Source of the DNA: Falsibacillus pallidus
Lineage (GTDB): Bacteria; Bacillota; Bacilli; Bacillales; DSM-25281
DNA length: 64,000 bases
Reading direction: 5' to 3'
NCBI RefSeq assembly: GCF_003350505.1
Contig: NZ_QQAY01000012.1
Coordinates: 29,007-93,006, forward strand
The position numbers and the translations under genes are program-made. Shown piece after piece: positions 7,459 through 15,661 of this stretch; position 1 is the first letter of the stretch; every line of letters starts with the position of its first letter. The notes under the pieces are model-generated. The model was not told where the DNA came from. It did not search any database and saw only the letters and a list, made by a program, of their open reading frames with translations.

Positions 7459-8340
7459 TTATTTCAAAAGTTGAAGAACTCCTTGCGGCAGCTGGTTCGC
7501 TTGCGCAAGCATGGCTTGTCCAGCTTGGTTCAAAATGTTGTTCTTCGTGAACTCTGACATTTCTTTCGCCATATCCACATCGCGGATGCGGGATTCAGCA
7601 GATGTCAGGTTTTCGTTGGCTGTCTGGATGTTTGTAACGGTATGCTCCAGACGATTTTGAATGGCACCAAGTTTACTTCGCTCGTCCGATACCTTTTGAA
7701 TTGCTTTATCAATCTTTGTTATTGCAGCGCTTGCGTCCTCTGCTGTACTTACATAAACCCCATGGACAGCTTTCTCTCCTGCTGTTGCTAAAGGATTGTA
7801 TTTATCATCTGTTGCAATTCCGAGGTTTACAGCGTCCATTACACTCAACGAGAACTCCATTGTTTCTGATTCATTTGCACCAATTTGGAGAGACACTTTC
7901 AAATCATCTCCAGTAGCAGCGGGATCTCCGCTTAACAATTTCTTCTGGTTAAACTGGGTAGTATCCGCAATTCGGTCAACCTCAAATGTGAGCTGATCCA
8001 TTTCTTTCTGAATTGCTCCCCGGTCTTCATCAGTCAACGTTCCGTTTGAAGCCTGCACCGATAATTCCCTCATACGCTGAAGGATGCTGTGGGTTTCGTT
8101 CAAGGCGCCTTCACCGGTTTGGATGAGGGAAATCCCATCCAATGCATTTCGCTCAGCCATGTCCAGGCCGCGGATTTGGGAACGCATTTTTTCGGAAATC
8201 GCCAGACCTGCTGCGTCATCTGCTGCACGGTTAATGCGGAGGCCTGAAGAAAGCTTCTCAAGATTTTTTGATGTATTGGACATTGTTTGGGATAGGTTTC
8301 GGTATGCATTCAATGCTTGGATATTATGGTTGATTCTCAT
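7459..8340 (-). CDS. Second, short flagellin
   Basis: A complete 293-aa flagellin. It starts MRINHNIQALNAYRNLSQ, carries SSGLRINRAADDAAGLAISE, and ends with SRIRDVDMAKEMSEFT and QGVLQLLK. The central region (about residues 155-205) is very short, so the subunit would lack most of the outer domains of the 455-aa Hag. It starts 3 nt after the FliS-like gene and shares its transcript. It has its own terminator but no CsrA-type hairpin immediately upstream. It could be a minor filament protein, a segment near the hook, or a condition-specific filament. That it is a flagellin is certain; its role is inferred. Confidence 0.95.
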   Translation of the reverse strand: MRINHNIQALNAYRNLSQTMSNTSKNLEKLSSGLRINRAADDAAGLAISEKMRSQIRGLDMAERNALDGISLIQTGEGALNETHSILQRMRELSVQASNGTLTDEDRGAIQKEMDQLTFEVDRIADTTQFNQKKLLSGDPAATGDDLKVSLQIGANESETMEFSLSVMDAVNLGIATDDKYNPLATAGEKAVHGVYVSTAEDASAAITKIDKAIQKVSDERSKLGAIQNRLEHTVTNIQTANENLTSAESRIRDVDMAKEMSEFTKNNILNQAGQAMLAQANQLPQGVLQLLK

Positions 8341-8343
8341 CTG

Positions 8344-8796
8344 TTATTTCCCCTCTTCTACCGTATTCTCGTCGCGCTCGTATACTAAAATATGCTTTTC
8401 GTAGGCATTGGCTTTCTGTCTCTTCAAGTCAGCTTTTGTGCTTGGCTTCTCTTTAAGCGCTGTGTTCCAGGCGTCTGAAATCCTGGTCAGAATTTCAAGC
8501 ACTTCTCTTAAAATGGCAGGATCTTTCTGAAGATTTCCTTCAATGACCCGATCCGCCATATAGTTGTAGAGGGCATCGAGCTGATCCGCAATGATTCCCG
8601 CGTCGTAATTCAATCCAACCCCGAGCCGCTGCAAAATATCATTAACATTTTTCAGTTTAATGTTGGAGTCGATATATTTTTTTTGATGAATATCATCAAT
8701 TGCATACGTTAAGTCATCAATGGCCGCCTCATATAAAAGCGACGTAATCTCCTGGGATGATTTCTGGTAAATCAATTCTTTTGTTATAAAATCCAT
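8344..8796 (-). CDS. FliS-like flagellin export chaperone
   Basis: FliS binds the C-terminus of unexported flagellin and stops it polymerising in the cytoplasm. The 150-aa sequence fits a divergent FliS: a start region TKELIYQKSSQEITSLLYEA, the middle LKNVNDILQRLGVGLNYDAG, the diagnostic DALYNYMADRVIEGNLQKD, and ISDAWNTAL near the end. The C-terminal tail is longer and more charged than in typical FliS. It sits directly before the second flagellin, so it is probably that flagellin's own chaperone, the main fliS being expected beside fliD outside the window. GGGAGGA precedes the ATG. Confidence 0.82.
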   Translation of the reverse strand: MDFITKELIYQKSSQEITSLLYEAAIDDLTYAIDDIHQKKYIDSNIKLKNVNDILQRLGVGLNYDAGIIADQLDALYNYMADRVIEGNLQKDPAILREVLEILTRISDAWNTALKEKPSTKADLKRQKANAYEKHILVYERDENTVEEGK

Positions 8797-8820
8797 TTTT
8801 TAATCCTCCCGCTATTTGTT

Positions 8821-8846
8821 TTATCGGTTCAAAAAGAATGTTATTA
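8821..8846 (-). promoter_or_regulatory. Probable sigma-D promoter for the FliS-like and flagellin-2 genes
   Basis: Minus strand TAAT, 14-nt spacer, ACCGATAA, overlapping the stop of the FlhB-like gene. The -10 is good and the -35 matches 3 of 4. It would let the flagellin-2 pair be expressed separately from the genes before it. Confidence 0.55.
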
Positions 8847-9140
8847 ATACGTTTTTTCCATTTCCTCGATCAGCAGCAGGATTTCCGCAATAACCGAGTA
8901 CAGCTGTGGAGGAATGTTGTCTCCCAAGTCGATGTCCAGCAAATGCTTGACCAGGCTCTCATCCTCCTGCATCTGGATGTTGTGCTGCTTGGCCAGTTCA
9001 ATAATTTTTGCTGCAAGAACACCGGAGCCCTGTGCAACAACGGTCGGCGAGCCACCTTCCCCTTCATCGTAGCGGATGACTGCAGCAGTCGGTCCGTTCA
9101 TGGCTCTCTTGTTTTTCTGATTAAAATAATGCGGCATCAT
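8844..9140 (-). CDS. FlhB C-terminal-domain-like protein (YlqH type)
   Basis: A 98-aa free-standing homologue of the cytoplasmic domain of FlhB, the export-apparatus switch. It aligns with FlhB over the AVIRYDEGEGGSPTVVAQGS segment and the tail IPPQLYSVIAEILLLIEEM. The FlhB autocleavage motif NPTH is not present: the corresponding place reads GPTAAV, so it cannot self-cleave in the normal way. There are no membrane helices. It overlaps the FliK-like gene by ATGA (9137-9140), implying coupled translation. B. subtilis ylqG-ylqH is a similar pair at another chromosomal site. Whether it binds the real FlhB/FliK is inference. Confidence 0.82.
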   Translation of the reverse strand: MMPHYFNQKNKRAMNGPTAAVIRYDEGEGGSPTVVAQGSGVLAAKIIELAKQHNIQMQEDESLVKHLLDIDLGDNIPPQLYSVIAEILLLIEEMEKTY

Positions 9141-11443
9141 ATCGAAAAATCGTATCCTTTCTCTGTAAAGGCAGGATTTTTGATTGACGGCTTCTCGGCT
9201 TTTGACTGTTCTTTTGCTGGAGCTGTATGTAAAGAAGAGAACTGGACGCTGCCGATTCCATAGCCGATTTCCTCTAGACGTTCCTTCGCGATATCCGTTA
9301 ACGGAGCCATTTTTTCTTTGAAGCCGGGGCTGTCATTTTTAATATTAATAGAAAGATTGCGGTTCGTTGTTTTTAAAGAAATTCCCAGATCCCCAAGCTT
9401 CTTCGTTTCCAGTAAAAAGAAGAGGCTGCAATTCTCCCAATCTATTTTTTGCGAGCTATTATTAGAGTTGATAAAGACCTTTACGTTTTCTACTTGGTCT
9501 TTCAGCACAAGCGGCAGCGAGAACATCATGCTCTGCAGCCCGGATGGGTCATTCTTGCTAAGAAGCTGCTGCCCTGTCAGGTTCTGCATCAATCCATCAA
9601 CCTTCAACGAGGATTGGGAAATGCCATCCGCTTCGTTCTGCAGCTTCATTAAGATATTCTTCATGTTAGTATCCAAGGCACTTTCATTCTTTGAACTTTG
9701 GACAAGTGCCTGGGCGTGGTCCGCGTCATGCGTCAATCCCATCTGTTTCAAATATTCGAATGCTCCACGGGCTGTCGGCTGCTGTTTGAACGCTGCCTGG
9801 GCTTGATCAAACTGCTGAAGCAGCTGCTTTTCCGGTGCTGCCCCATCAAGCTGTGTCAATTCTTTTGAAACAAAATGCTGAACGCGCGTGTCGGATGGTT
9901 TGAACGTTATTTTATCAATCATCATTTTGATGTCAGAGACGATTTTTTTTGCACCTGGATAGTCGCCATCTGCAAGAAGCTGCTTAGCTTGGGCAAGCTG
10001 CGTGCTCGCCGTCATGAGCTTCTTCTCCGTCTTCATATCGGTATAAAGCATAAAGTCACTTTTTAAAATGGTCTGATCGAGCTGTTTGATTGTTGCTTCA
10101 AGCAGAGGTTTCGCTGATGCTTTTCCAATGTTTTGCTCGACTGTTTGGAGATTCCGGGTGACATCCTGTTTGAATGACTTAAAATCAATTGCAGCTTGTG
10201 AAAGCTTCAGCGTAATCTTACTTACAATGAAATCCTTCGATTGAAATGGGATGGAAGCAAACAAATCATCATTAAGCTGATAGAAGTCTTGAGTATTAGT
10301 GATGTCCTGGGAAGGCAGTGACTGCTTAATCTCCCCTTCTATTCTTTTCATTGCATTCATCAGTTCCTGGCGGGCAGCCATTTCTTTTCCTATAGAAGAA
10401 AGTTGATTGGCATTTTGAATTGCATTTTGCAGGATGCCGGCTTGTCCATCCGACAGTTTATCTGTCAATCCATTCAGGTTTTGAAGGATTTTAGATAAAT
10501 CCGGGTCTTTTTGGATAGACTTCATCAGTTTTGCGATTTCGTTTAATCGATTGTCTTCTGCCAGGACAGGATTCTGTGATATTTGAACAGCCCCATCTTG
10601 CTTCAATGTAGAGAGAAGAAGATTAGCTGCAAGCTTAAGGAGCTTTTGGCTGTCTCCGTTATTTTTGTTCTCAGCCAAGCGAAGCAGCTGTTCGCTTTGT
10701 GTAAGACTCTTCTTGATTCCAGAAAGAGAAGGATCCTTTCTTAGCTCGTCCTTTAACATGGCGATGGCTTTTGCGATGTCACCATGCTTGATTTCATCGA
10801 TTGCCGCTTTTAAAACATCCGTAGGCTTGCCATATGGAGCACTCTCCACTTTCGTGAATGAAAACTGGCCGTCAATTTCTTTCGCAAGCTGCGCCAATTC
10901 CTTGCCATAAGATGAACCAAATAGGGCTTCATGGACGGACTTCATTTGTGCCGGGGTGAAATCCAACCCTTTTTTCGCCATAACTGCAATGGTTTCGAGT
11001 TTTTGATTGATGTTTCCTGGCTCTGATTCTATGAATTTTTTCAAATCCTGAAAGGTTTGTTTTGTGAGCGGGATGCCTTTTTGCTGAAGAATGGCAGCTG
11101 CTGATTTAATGCCATCTGATACAGGCTTTCCGTCATTAAGCTGGAGAAGGGTTTTATCGAGATCAGCTTTTTGACCGGTTCCTTTTCCATTATCTGCAGA
11201 TGCCGCACTCTTTACTAAAGGCGGGGATTGATTGGCGTCGACGACCTGAATCATCGTTTTGCCCTGGGTTGATGCAGGATTTTCAAACTTTACTTTGAAA
11301 TCCTGATTTCTTATTTGGAGGATGGCCTCGTCATTTGGGAGCTTCTCCTTAATGAAGGCATGATAAATATCCCCTTCCTTCAACGTGATTGCCTTATCTG
11401 AAGGGGCGAAGTTCGTCAATTTCTGTTCGTTTGCCACTTGCAT
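9137..11443 (-). CDS. Large FliK-like protein (YlqG type)
   Basis: A 768-aa soluble protein with no signal peptide. The first about 60 residues (ending near KVKFENPAS) look like a small beta domain. Residues 100-600 are helical and rich in Gln, Lys and Asp with repeated LLQLN and LKAAI type segments, probably an extended coiled or TPR-like region. Residues about 640-740 (LGDLGISLKTTNRNLSINIK onwards) resemble the FliK C-terminal Flg_hook domain, which stops hook growth by acting on FlhB. Its partner gene encodes an FlhB C-domain homologue, supporting this reading. It may tune export of the second flagellin set. Family assignment is moderate; function is inferred. Confidence 0.7.
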   Translation of the reverse strand: MQVANEQKLTNFAPSDKAITLKEGDIYHAFIKEKLPNDEAILQIRNQDFKVKFENPASTQGKTMIQVVDANQSPPLVKSAASADNGKGTGQKADLDKTLLQLNDGKPVSDGIKSAAAILQQKGIPLTKQTFQDLKKFIESEPGNINQKLETIAVMAKKGLDFTPAQMKSVHEALFGSSYGKELAQLAKEIDGQFSFTKVESAPYGKPTDVLKAAIDEIKHGDIAKAIAMLKDELRKDPSLSGIKKSLTQSEQLLRLAENKNNGDSQKLLKLAANLLLSTLKQDGAVQISQNPVLAEDNRLNEIAKLMKSIQKDPDLSKILQNLNGLTDKLSDGQAGILQNAIQNANQLSSIGKEMAARQELMNAMKRIEGEIKQSLPSQDITNTQDFYQLNDDLFASIPFQSKDFIVSKITLKLSQAAIDFKSFKQDVTRNLQTVEQNIGKASAKPLLEATIKQLDQTILKSDFMLYTDMKTEKKLMTASTQLAQAKQLLADGDYPGAKKIVSDIKMMIDKITFKPSDTRVQHFVSKELTQLDGAAPEKQLLQQFDQAQAAFKQQPTARGAFEYLKQMGLTHDADHAQALVQSSKNESALDTNMKNILMKLQNEADGISQSSLKVDGLMQNLTGQQLLSKNDPSGLQSMMFSLPLVLKDQVENVKVFINSNNSSQKIDWENCSLFFLLETKKLGDLGISLKTTNRNLSINIKNDSPGFKEKMAPLTDIAKERLEEIGYGIGSVQFSSLHTAPAKEQSKAEKPSIKNPAFTEKGYDFSI

Positions 11444-11527
11444 GTCTGTTCACGCTCCACACTTTTAAGGGATTCTTTCATCTGCGCTCATCCTTGAGCT
11501 CTTAGATCCATCCGTGTGTGTTGGTTT

Positions 11528-11791
11528 TTATTTTCGAAAAAATTTCAACATTGCCTTTGCCGTCTCTTTTGGATCGGCTTTATATTCGCCGCTTTCTACT
11601 TTCTGCTTCAATTCTTCCACTTTTGCCTGGCGCTCTATGATCAGCTGGGAAGACTGCTGCATTTCCTTTGCGGCAGTAGAAATCTCCACTTTGTCATTGC
11701 CCATCCCTCTTGTCTGGGCAGTCTTTTCATATTTCTCCGCTTGCTTCTTGTAAGGGTTAATTCCAGAATTATTAAATGGATTGATCTTCAA
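11528..11791 (-). CDS. flgM: Anti-sigma-D factor FlgM
   Basis: FlgM binds sigma-D and blocks late flagellar transcription until the hook is complete. The product (87 aa from the chosen start) has MKINPFNNSGINPYKKQ at the N-terminus, the conserved KVEISTAAKEMQ core and the C-terminal sigma-binding stretch VEELKQKVESGEYKADPKET. The TTG at 11791 is chosen because AGAGGTG stands 6 nt upstream and the protein then begins like other FlgM proteins; a GTG 9 nt earlier overlaps this site. It lies next to yvyF as in B. subtilis, but here has its own sigma-D promoter, making a negative feedback loop. Confidence 0.93.
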   Translation of the reverse strand: MKINPFNNSGINPYKKQAEKYEKTAQTRGMGNDKVEISTAAKEMQQSSQLIIERQAKVEELKQKVESGEYKADPKETAKAMLKFFRK

Positions 11792-11835
11792 TTTTAACAC
11801 CTCTCTTTTCTCCGTCCGCTTTTCTTATATACATT

Positions 11836-11862
11836 ATATCGGAAGATTTTTATATTTGTTTA
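11836..11862 (-). promoter_or_regulatory. Sigma-D promoter of flgM
   Basis: Minus strand TAAA, 15-nt spacer, TCCGATAT. The -35 and spacing are exact and the -10 matches 7 of 8. Confidence 0.88.
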
Positions 11863-11902
11863 GTGTATATCCATAGTTCGTTGATACTAATCTTTTTCCA
11901 AT

Positions 11903-11928
11903 AAAAAAGGCCCATAAACGAGCCTTTT
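11903..11928 (-). terminator. Terminator after yvyF
   Basis: Minus-strand stem AAAAGGC / GCCTTTT followed by a T-run, just after the yvyF stop. It separates yvyF from flgM, so flgM relies mainly on its own promoter. Confidence 0.75.
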
Positions 11929-11931
11929 ACC

Positions 11932-12342
11932 TTAGTCTTTATTTGAGTAATACGTAGCTTTTTCTTTTTCCCTGATTTCAATCGCACGCTTCTGTTCGTT
12001 TTGGAATGTTTTAAGATCCGCTCGCAGTGTGGAAGAACAGTTTTCGCAAATTTTCCCCTGCTTGATGATAGAGCCACATTTATCGCAAGGGTAGCCTAGA
12101 TTCGGGAAATTGGCGATGTTAAATCGACCTTTGCGGACAAATTTATGGACCAGGTCCTCGGAAACTCCCGTCTGTGCGACAATTGTCGGGATTGTGGCTG
12201 CCCGGTTCTCACGCTTTCTTAAAAAGGCATAGACCGTATCATATTGTTTTTCTTCTTCTTTGAAGCATTTTTCGCATACATCGCGGAACGCATTTTTCAC
12301 GAAAATGCTGTCACATGTAGGACAGTTCGTTAATTCTGCCAT
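11932..12342 (-). CDS. yvyF: YvyF, flagellar-operon zinc-ribbon protein (TIGR03826 family)
   Basis: A 136-aa protein found between comFC and flgM in Bacillus. Cys pairs CPTCDSIF...CEKC at the N-terminus and YPCDKCGSI...CENC near the middle suggest two zinc ribbons. A winged-helix-like segment (IPTIVAQTGVSEDLVHKFVR) lies between them, so nucleic-acid or protein binding is possible. The C-terminus is a charged helix. No enzymatic motif is visible and the role is unknown beyond its flagellar link. A sigma-D-type promoter overlaps the end of comFC upstream. Confidence 0.9.
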   Translation of the reverse strand: MAELTNCPTCDSIFVKNAFRDVCEKCFKEEEKQYDTVYAFLRKRENRAATIPTIVAQTGVSEDLVHKFVRKGRFNIANFPNLGYPCDKCGSIIKQGKICENCSSTLRADLKTFQNEQKRAIEIREKEKATYYSNKD

Positions 12343-12378
12343 CTGTCATCTCTCCCTGCACAATTCTTTCTGTTCTTT

Positions 12379-12405
12379 ATATCGGCAGGTTTCGATGACA
12401 GTTAA
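12379..12405 (-). promoter_or_regulatory. Sigma-D promoter of yvyF
   Basis: Minus strand TTAA, 15-nt spacer, GCCGATAT. The -10 is perfect and the -35 matches 3 of 4. It overlaps the comFC stop codon. Confidence 0.75.
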
Positions 12406-13094
12406 ATGCTTCTCGCTATTGTTAAGGAAGAAACTTTTTTGGCCCCATTGTCTTTCAGGACCTTTGCGGCATGGCGGAGAGTGGCGCCAGTTGTGTAGAT
12501 ATCGTCGATAAGGAGGATTGATTTTTTTTCAATGATAGTGGCGCATTCTGGATTTAGCCGAAAAACCTGTTCAGCTTCAATCCGTTCTCTCCGTGATTTC
12601 TTAGACTGTTTTTCCGAGTGGGTTCTTTCAAGCAGATGTGCTGGCTGGAATCCTGCTTCAATAATCAGCGCTTCCGATTGGTTGAATCCCCTCTCGTATA
12701 ACCTCTCTGCGCTAAGCGGGATTGGCGCGATGATATCAGGCTTTTCTTTCTTAATCAAACGTTTGATTAAATTTGAAAAAGCCTTTGATATCAAGTAATC
12801 TCCCCGATATTTATACTTGGCCAAGACTTCTTTGAAAAAGTCATTGTACACATAAAATGAGTGATTTTGACTGAGGGATCCGCTCCATTCCCCTTCTTCC
12901 CATTGGATGCAATCCTGGCATTGTCCGCTTTCCTTCTGAGGACGTGAGCACGTTTTGCACCGTTCTCCTTCTATTAATTGGAGTTCGTCCTGGCAAGCCG
13001 GGCAAAAAGGTTCGATGTCGCAGACTTTAATCATGGCTGTCCAGTTGAAATTAGGATAGACGGGTTCATGGCAGTACAGGCAATGTCCGCTCAT
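12402..13094 (-). CDS. comFC: Competence protein ComFC (phosphoribosyltransferase-like)
   Basis: ComFC is needed for DNA uptake in competent cells; it carries a zinc-binding N-terminus and a phosphoribosyltransferase fold. The 230-aa product begins MSGHCLYCHEPV, has further Cys pairs (FCPACQ, CKTCSRPQKES, CQDC) and the PRPP-binding loop ILLIDDIYTTGAT near the end. The start at 13094 is chosen because its ATG overlaps the comFA stop as ATGA with GAGGGGGT upstream; a GTG 12 nt earlier sits on that site. No comFB lies between the two genes, unlike B. subtilis. A 20-bp perfect palindrome lies in the coding region at 12751-12770. Confidence 0.94.
   Translation of the reverse strand: MSGHCLYCHEPVYPNFNWTAMIKVCDIEPFCPACQDELQLIEGERCKTCSRPQKESGQCQDCIQWEEGEWSGSLSQNHSFYVYNDFFKEVLAKYKYRGDYLISKAFSNLIKRLIKKEKPDIIAPIPLSAERLYERGFNQSEALIIEAGFQPAHLLERTHSEKQSKKSRRERIEAEQVFRLNPECATIIEKKSILLIDDIYTTGATLRHAAKVLKDNGAKKVSSLTIARSI
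12751..12770. repeat. 20-bp perfect palindrome inside comFC
   Basis: TTAATCAAACGTTTGATTAA, identical to the copy at 40756-40775. Here it encodes a LIKRLIK stretch. It may be chance or a TetR-like operator; see findings. Confidence 0.6.
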
Positions 13095-14575
13095 TCTTTG
13101 AGCCACCCCCTCTTTTTCGCTTCATTATTCATTTTTAAAATATGAAGCTTGGCTTTTTCCATTGCATATGTCCTTCCGAAGTGAAAAAACGTAATGTTTC
13201 CTGTTGGCTGAGATGCACTTCTTCCCACCCGGCCGGAGATTTGGACGAGCGCTGCTTCTTTGAATGTCGGATCATCCGTTCCTACAACCGCCACATCCAG
13301 GCCCGGGATTGTCACTCCCCTTTCCAGGATTGTGGTCGTCAAGAGAATCGGAATCTCTCCGTTTCTCATTTTTTGGACCTTTTCTTTTCTCTCTGGATCT
13401 TCAGCGTGTACAGATTCTATAGAAGGATTTAGTTTTTGAAATAAAGGAAGTGCTTTTTGCATCGTTTCGATATTTGGAAAGAAAATGAAAGCTTGTGTTT
13501 TGCTTGCAAGCCGTTGTTCTGTCCATTTTCTTAATGGGAGTGGAATTTTTCCTTTGGAGAACTTCTTCTGCCAATCGGTCCCCCATTTAAAAACAGGGAC
13601 AGGGAGCGGATGACCGTGGTAACGGACGGGGATCCTTACATATGGAAGCTTTCCTAGATTGGCTTGCTGCTGCAGACTGCGGTTGGGCGTTGCAGTGAGG
13701 TAGATAGTGCTTGATTCGGGTTTTTGTGCTTTGGCTGCCGCGAATTTCAACGCCGCATCCATACTGAAGGGAAAAGCGTCGACTTCATCGATGACCATGA
13801 CATCAAAAGCAGATCGGAATCGAAGCAGCTGGTGGGTAGTAGCGATGGTCAGCGGAGAGTAGTCCCACTTCTGTTCGCTTCCCCCATAAAGTGAAACGAC
13901 CGGGACTTCCGGAAATGCTCGTTGAAGGCGAGGCGTCAATTCATGGATGACATCGGTTCGCGGACTTGCGATGCAGACACGCATTCCTGTTGTGATTGCT
14001 TCTTCAATTCCCGCGAAGAGAACTTCCGTCTTTCCCGCTCCGCACACGGCCCAGACGAGAAGATTTGTGTTCTTATGAATAGCTTTAATGAGTTTATCGG
14101 ATGCTTCCTGCTGTCCAGGTGAGAGATGTCCTTCCCATTGGAGAATGTTTTCATATTGCTGTTCCGGGGGAGGTCCGGTCCATGTTATGAGCGGGGTGCA
14201 TTCTGAGACCCTTCCCATCATGATGCAGTTGCGGCAGTAGCGGCACTTGTGATGGCAGCGGGAGCACTGCATTTTTGTGATTAGATGGAGTTTGCTTGTG
14301 CCGCATCGCTGGCAACAACCGTTTTCGATACCTTTTTGATAGGAGACATAACCATGGAGGTAGTGGTCGTGTAGCAGTTCAATTGGAAATGGAATTTCAT
14401 CAAGAAGGAGGGCTTTTCCTGTCAGGAGGTTCTGGAGTTCCTTTGAGAAATGGTATGGCTGCTGAGGTTTGTGAGGGAGTTCCTCATATTGTGCGATGGG
14501 TTTTAATTCATGGGGTAATTCCTTTGGGGCAAGCGGCTCGGGGATTAATGTTTCATTTTGAACAATGAATCTCAA
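13091..14575 (-). CDS. comFA: DNA-uptake ATPase/helicase ComFA
   Basis: ComFA is the DEAD/DEAH-type ATPase that drives transforming DNA into the cytoplasm. Visible motifs are a four-Cys zinc finger (CCQRCGTSK ... CRYCRNCIMMGR), Walker A AVCGAGKTE, Walker B MVIDEVDAF, motif III YLTATPNR and motif VI QISGRVGR. A longer frame reaches 14653, but it runs through the degV terminator hairpin. A TTG at 14575 has AAAGGAG 8 nt upstream and gives a 494-aa protein with a family-like N-terminus, so it is preferred. ComFA and ComFC overlap by 4 nt. Competence control is expected but no ComK box was identified. Confidence 0.93.
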   Translation of the reverse strand: MRFIVQNETLIPEPLAPKELPHELKPIAQYEELPHKPQQPYHFSKELQNLLTGKALLLDEIPFPIELLHDHYLHGYVSYQKGIENGCCQRCGTSKLHLITKMQCSRCHHKCRYCRNCIMMGRVSECTPLITWTGPPPEQQYENILQWEGHLSPGQQEASDKLIKAIHKNTNLLVWAVCGAGKTEVLFAGIEEAITTGMRVCIASPRTDVIHELTPRLQRAFPEVPVVSLYGGSEQKWDYSPLTIATTHQLLRFRSAFDVMVIDEVDAFPFSMDAALKFAAAKAQKPESSTIYLTATPNRSLQQQANLGKLPYVRIPVRYHGHPLPVPVFKWGTDWQKKFSKGKIPLPLRKWTEQRLASKTQAFIFFPNIETMQKALPLFQKLNPSIESVHAEDPERKEKVQKMRNGEIPILLTTTILERGVTIPGLDVAVVGTDDPTFKEAALVQISGRVGRSASQPTGNITFFHFGRTYAMEKAKLHILKMNNEAKKRGWLKE

Positions 14576-14592
14576 TATTTCAGCTCCTTTTG

Positions 14593-14629
14593 TTAAAAAT
14601 AAGCGCCAGGCTTGGTCGGCACTGGCGCT
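14593..14629 (-). terminator. Terminator between degV and comFA
   Basis: Minus-strand stem AGCGCCAG / CTGGCGCT with a 12-nt loop followed by TTATTTTT, beginning 9 nt after the degV stop. comFA must therefore have its own start of transcription or depend on readthrough. Confidence 0.88.
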
Positions 14630-14637
14630 GCTGTTGA

Positions 14638-15480
14638 TTATTTTTTCACCCAAGTGAGGCCCATGGCGCCTTCGCCAAGATGTGTCCCGATGACCGCTCC
14701 GAAATAGCCGATCATGAATTCTACATTCGGATATTTTTCTTTCAGTTCATTTCTCCACTCGTTCGCTTCTGCTTCGCGATTCGCATGGATGATGCAGGCT
14801 TGGTACTCGCTGCCAGACTGAGCGTCTTCTGCAAGGAGATCTTCAATCCGCTTCATCGCTTTTTTCCGAGTACGGATTTTTTCAAAAGGAACGATGACTT
14901 TGTCCTGGAAATACAGGAGCGGCTTCACTTGAAGCAGGCTTCCGATAAAGGCCTGTGCGCCAGAAAGCCTTCCACCGCGCTGAAGATGGACAAGGTCATC
15001 CACCATGAAATAGGCACGGAGGGTTTTCTTCATTTCATTTAAGCGGTCAATGATGACAGTTGGCAATTCCCCTTGCTTCGCCATTTTGGCTGCCTCCAGG
15101 ACATAGAATCCCTGAGCCATACAGCTGATTTCGGAATCAAAAGCGTAGACTTCAATTCCTTCGACCATCTCTCCTGCAGTAACCGCTCCTTGATAGGTGC
15201 CGCTGATCCCGCTGGATAAATGGATGCTGATGACCGCATCATAGTTCGTGCTTAATTTTTCAAAAAGGTCGACGAAATCCCCGATGGCTGGCTGGGATGT
15301 CGTCGGCAGCTTATTCTCTTTCTTGACTTCCTGGAAGAAATCCTCTGCATGAAGGTCGACTTCCTCGCGGTAGGACTCCCCTCCCATCACGACATTCAGG
15401 GAGATCATATGTATATCGAACTGTTCACGCAATTCTTTCGGAATATACGCTGTACTATCCGTAACAATTGCCGTTTTCAT
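14638..15480 (-). CDS. degV: DegV family fatty-acid-binding protein
   Basis: DegV/FakB proteins bind a fatty acid and present it to a fatty-acid kinase. The product (280 aa from the chosen start) has the family signatures AIVTDSTAYIP at the N-terminus, IHLSSGISGTYQGAV in the middle, and the end GAVIGTHLGEGAMGLTWVKK. The frame is open to 15645, but family length and N-terminus fit the ATG at 15480, with an upstream AGAGGT. In B. subtilis degV follows degU directly; here the tre genes, spo0E-like gene and TM2 gene lie between. Which fatty acid is bound cannot be told. Confidence 0.94.
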   Translation of the reverse strand: MKTAIVTDSTAYIPKELREQFDIHMISLNVVMGGESYREEVDLHAEDFFQEVKKENKLPTTSQPAIGDFVDLFEKLSTNYDAVISIHLSSGISGTYQGAVTAGEMVEGIEVYAFDSEISCMAQGFYVLEAAKMAKQGELPTVIIDRLNEMKKTLRAYFMVDDLVHLQRGGRLSGAQAFIGSLLQVKPLLYFQDKVIVPFEKIRTRKKAMKRIEDLLAEDAQSGSEYQACIIHANREAEANEWRNELKEKYPNVEFMIGYFGAVIGTHLGEGAMGLTWVKK

Positions 15481-15576
15481 AGGAGTACCTCTCTTTATCT
15501 TTAATGGGCATGTACTGATATATATGTTTTCCATTTTATCTGAATTGAATGGGCTTTGCACTAGTTTTTTACTAAT

Positions 15577-15642
15577 ACAAAAAGTGCCTGCGACTCCCCG
15601 AAATATGTCTACTCTCGAAATATTTCGGGGCGCCAAAGGCAC
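15577..15642 (-). terminator. Large terminator hairpin after the TM2 gene
   Basis: Two nested arms: GTGCCT / AGGCAC outside, CCCCGAAATAT / ATATTTCGGGG inside. On the minus strand a TTTTT run follows. It ends the TM2 transcript upstream of degV. Confidence 0.85.
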
Positions 15643-15661
15643 CATAATATTATTCTATAAC

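Noticed and set aside
15481..15645. N-terminal extension of degV by 55 residues
   Set aside because: It includes the terminator hairpin of the upstream TM2 gene and DegV proteins begin at the MKTAIVTDSTA position.
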